A stretch of 6,201 bases of DNA. It comes from Bacillota bacterium (GTDB lineage Bacteria > Bacillota > Clostridia > Lachnospirales > Lachnospiraceae). Both the position numbers and the translations under genes were made by a program. Positions 5,363 through 6,201 of this stretch are shown here, piece after piece; the stretch's first letter is position 1; each line of letters opens with the position of its first letter. The stretch lies in contig JAEZGK010000097.1 of assembly GCA_023437365.1 (NCBI GenBank), positions 1 through 6,201 of the forward strand, in the 5' to 3' direction. The notes beneath the pieces were generated by a model that saw only the letters and a list, made by a program, of their open reading frames with translations, was not told the origin of the DNA and made no database searches.

Positions 5363-5382
5363 AGAACGGTCAAGACCGTTCC
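5363..5382 (+). repeat. REP-like palindrome, right copy
   Basis: GAACGGTC (5364-5371) and GACCGTTC (5374-5381) pair around an AA centre. The outermost position is A instead of G (5363), so the ninth pair is lost. A CCTAAAA tail follows, one change from the CTAC tail of the other copies. Confidence 0.8.
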
Positions 5383-5441
5383 CTAAAATATCACCGCCAC
5401 CGCAGAAAACGGTTGCCTATAGCCCAAAGTGGGATTCCGAA
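5383..5441. other. Short intergenic gap, nothing recognised
   Basis: This stretch lies between the right palindrome and the stop of the cupin-VOC gene. I looked for an intrinsic terminator for that gene and found only a weak ACCG/CGGT stem without a proper T-run. No promoter for the transposase is convincing. Confidence 0.3.
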
Positions 5442-6179
5442 TTACACCGCGACTAGCTCGACGCGGTTGCCGTCCGGGTCTGCGACGACCGCTTCGTAGT
5501 AGCCGTCGCCGGTGCGCCTTGCGGGCGAGAGGCACGCGTAGCCCTCCGCAGTGATACGCGCCAGCAGCTCATGCACACCCGCTTCGCCGGGAACGCTGAA
5601 AGCGATGTGTGACATGCCGGTACACGGCTGCGGCGTGCCCTCCGGTACGTCGTCCTGCTGCATGATCTCCAGCCGCGCGCCGCCGCCGAACGCGATGAAA
5701 TAAGACCGGAACACCGCGCCGGACGGCCTTTTCGCCGTATACATATCGTTTGCCGTGCCGCCGAACCAGCGCACGTAAAAATCCTTCATCTCCTCGATGC
5801 GGTGCGTCCACAGCGCCGCGTGCTCCATCATCACGGGCCGCTGTTTGACGACGCGCCTGCCACCAAACGCGTGCACCGTTCTTGTGCCCGCCGCGCAGCG
5901 CCCCCACTGCTCCGTGCCCGCGGGGACCACTACTTCGTCGCCGGGCCGCAGCACGCGCTCACCCGCTGCCGTGCACATGGTGTATTCCCCCTCGACGATC
6001 AGCGTCCATTCGTCAAACGGGTGCGTATGCGGTTTGGATTCCCGCGCTTCATGGCACGTCCAGAACGCCATCTGCCCTGCCGTCCCTTCAAAAACGTAGC
6101 CCTCCACGTCCGCCGTGTTCTGCTGCGCCGCGTCCACACGGTCCGCCGGGTTCTTCATGAAATCCGGAAAATCGCTCAT
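5442..6179 (-). CDS. Cupin-VOC (glyoxalase/dioxygenase-fold) fusion protein
   Basis: This 245-residue protein joins two beta-rich metal-binding domains. The N-terminal cupin (about 26-110) has the exact first motif H51-x-H53-x3-E57-x6-G64. In the second motif, G80-x5-P86-x-G88, Gln91 replaces the usual His ligand. The C-terminal domain (about 118-245) is of the vicinal-oxygen-chelate superfamily, with all four expected ligands: His120, Glu171, His191 and Glu241 (in MMEHAAL, ARLEIM, MSHIAFSV and NRVELV). It could be a lyase, isomerase, dioxygenase or antibiotic-binding protein. The substrate cannot be read from sequence, and the cupin half may be a sensor or second active site. AGGGGA at 6190-6185, 5 bases before the ATG, supports the start. 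The stop is separated from the RAYT element by about 60 bases. Confidence 0.88.
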   Translation of the reverse strand: MSDFPDFMKNPADRVDAAQQNTADVEGYVFEGTAGQMAFWTCHEARESKPHTHPFDEWTLIVEGEYTMCTAAGERVLRPGDEVVVPAGTEQWGRCAAGTRTVHAFGGRRVVKQRPVMMEHAALWTHRIEEMKDFYVRWFGGTANDMYTAKRPSGAVFRSYFIAFGGGARLEIMQQDDVPEGTPQPCTGMSHIAFSVPGEAGVHELLARITAEGYACLSPARRTGDGYYEAVVADPDGNRVELVAV

Positions 6180-6201
6180 TGTCTTCCCCTTTCATGTATC
6201 C

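Larger units (their letters stand above)
4801..5382 (-). mobile_element. RAYT element bounded by REP-like palindromes
   Basis: A REP-associated tyrosine transposase gene is enclosed by two palindromes in the same orientation, at 4801-4820 and 5363-5382, with an inverted third copy inside the gene. The bases just before the two outer copies also agree in part (GCAT...TCAC), and both are followed by a CCTA tail. This arrangement is typical of IS200/IS605-related single-strand transposition units that do not make target duplications. I saw none, though without an empty site the exact ends are uncertain. Confidence 0.7.

Noticed and set aside
5395..5415. AAAACGGTTGCC near the right end of the RAYT element, resembling half of the palindrome.
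   Set aside because: Only about six bases match and there is no second arm, so chance is the simplest explanation.

Overview
The window looks like a piece of an uncultured or little-studied Bacillota (Clostridia-type) chromosome or plasmid contig. Reasons: Shine-Dalgarno sequences of the AGGAGG type stand before nearly every gene, a Cdd1/'pathogenicity locus' helix-hairpin-helix protein is present, an Isf-like flavoprotein is present, and the REP-associated transposase carries palindromes of a style I associate with Clostridia. This placement is an inference; no rRNA or other phylogenetic marker is present. Most of the window is clearly GC-rich, but the first ~485 bases are strikingly AT-rich.

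Layout. (1) 1-438, minus strand: the N-terminal 146 residues of a KAP-like P-loop NTPase running off the left edge. It is AT-rich, unlike everything else, and looks horizontally acquired. (2) 487-963, minus: a GC-rich 158-residue protein, possibly of the EVE/ASCH (PUA-like) fold, directly upstream of the NTPase in the same direction. (3) 964-1298: a divergent intergenic region with a promoter for each side and several inverted repeats. (4) 1299-2750, plus: a two-gene operon of an Isf-like FMN/iron-sulfur flavoprotein and an uncharacterised 209-residue protein. (5) 2755-4745, minus: a run of small genes downstream of an arginase/agmatinase-fold (ureohydrolase) gene. In transcription order these are the ureohydrolase, a doubtful 37-codon ORF, a Cdd1-family helix-hairpin-helix protein, a 115-residue conserved-looking protein and a 70-residue charged protein. 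(6) 4801-5382: a REP-associated tyrosine transposase (RAYT) bounded by two palindromes, with a third copy inside its own coding sequence. (7) 5442-6179, minus: a cupin-VOC (glyoxalase-like) fusion protein.

The genes do not form one obvious pathway. The plus-strand pair is a likely transcriptional unit. The minus-strand genes from 6179 to 2755 are co-directional, but the RAYT element interrupts them. The two most notable points are the probable defence-type NTPase beside the PUA-like protein at the left edge, and the transposase whose reading frame has absorbed a copy of the palindrome it presumably mobilises. I see no rRNA, tRNA, CRISPR array, or convincing intrinsic terminator.
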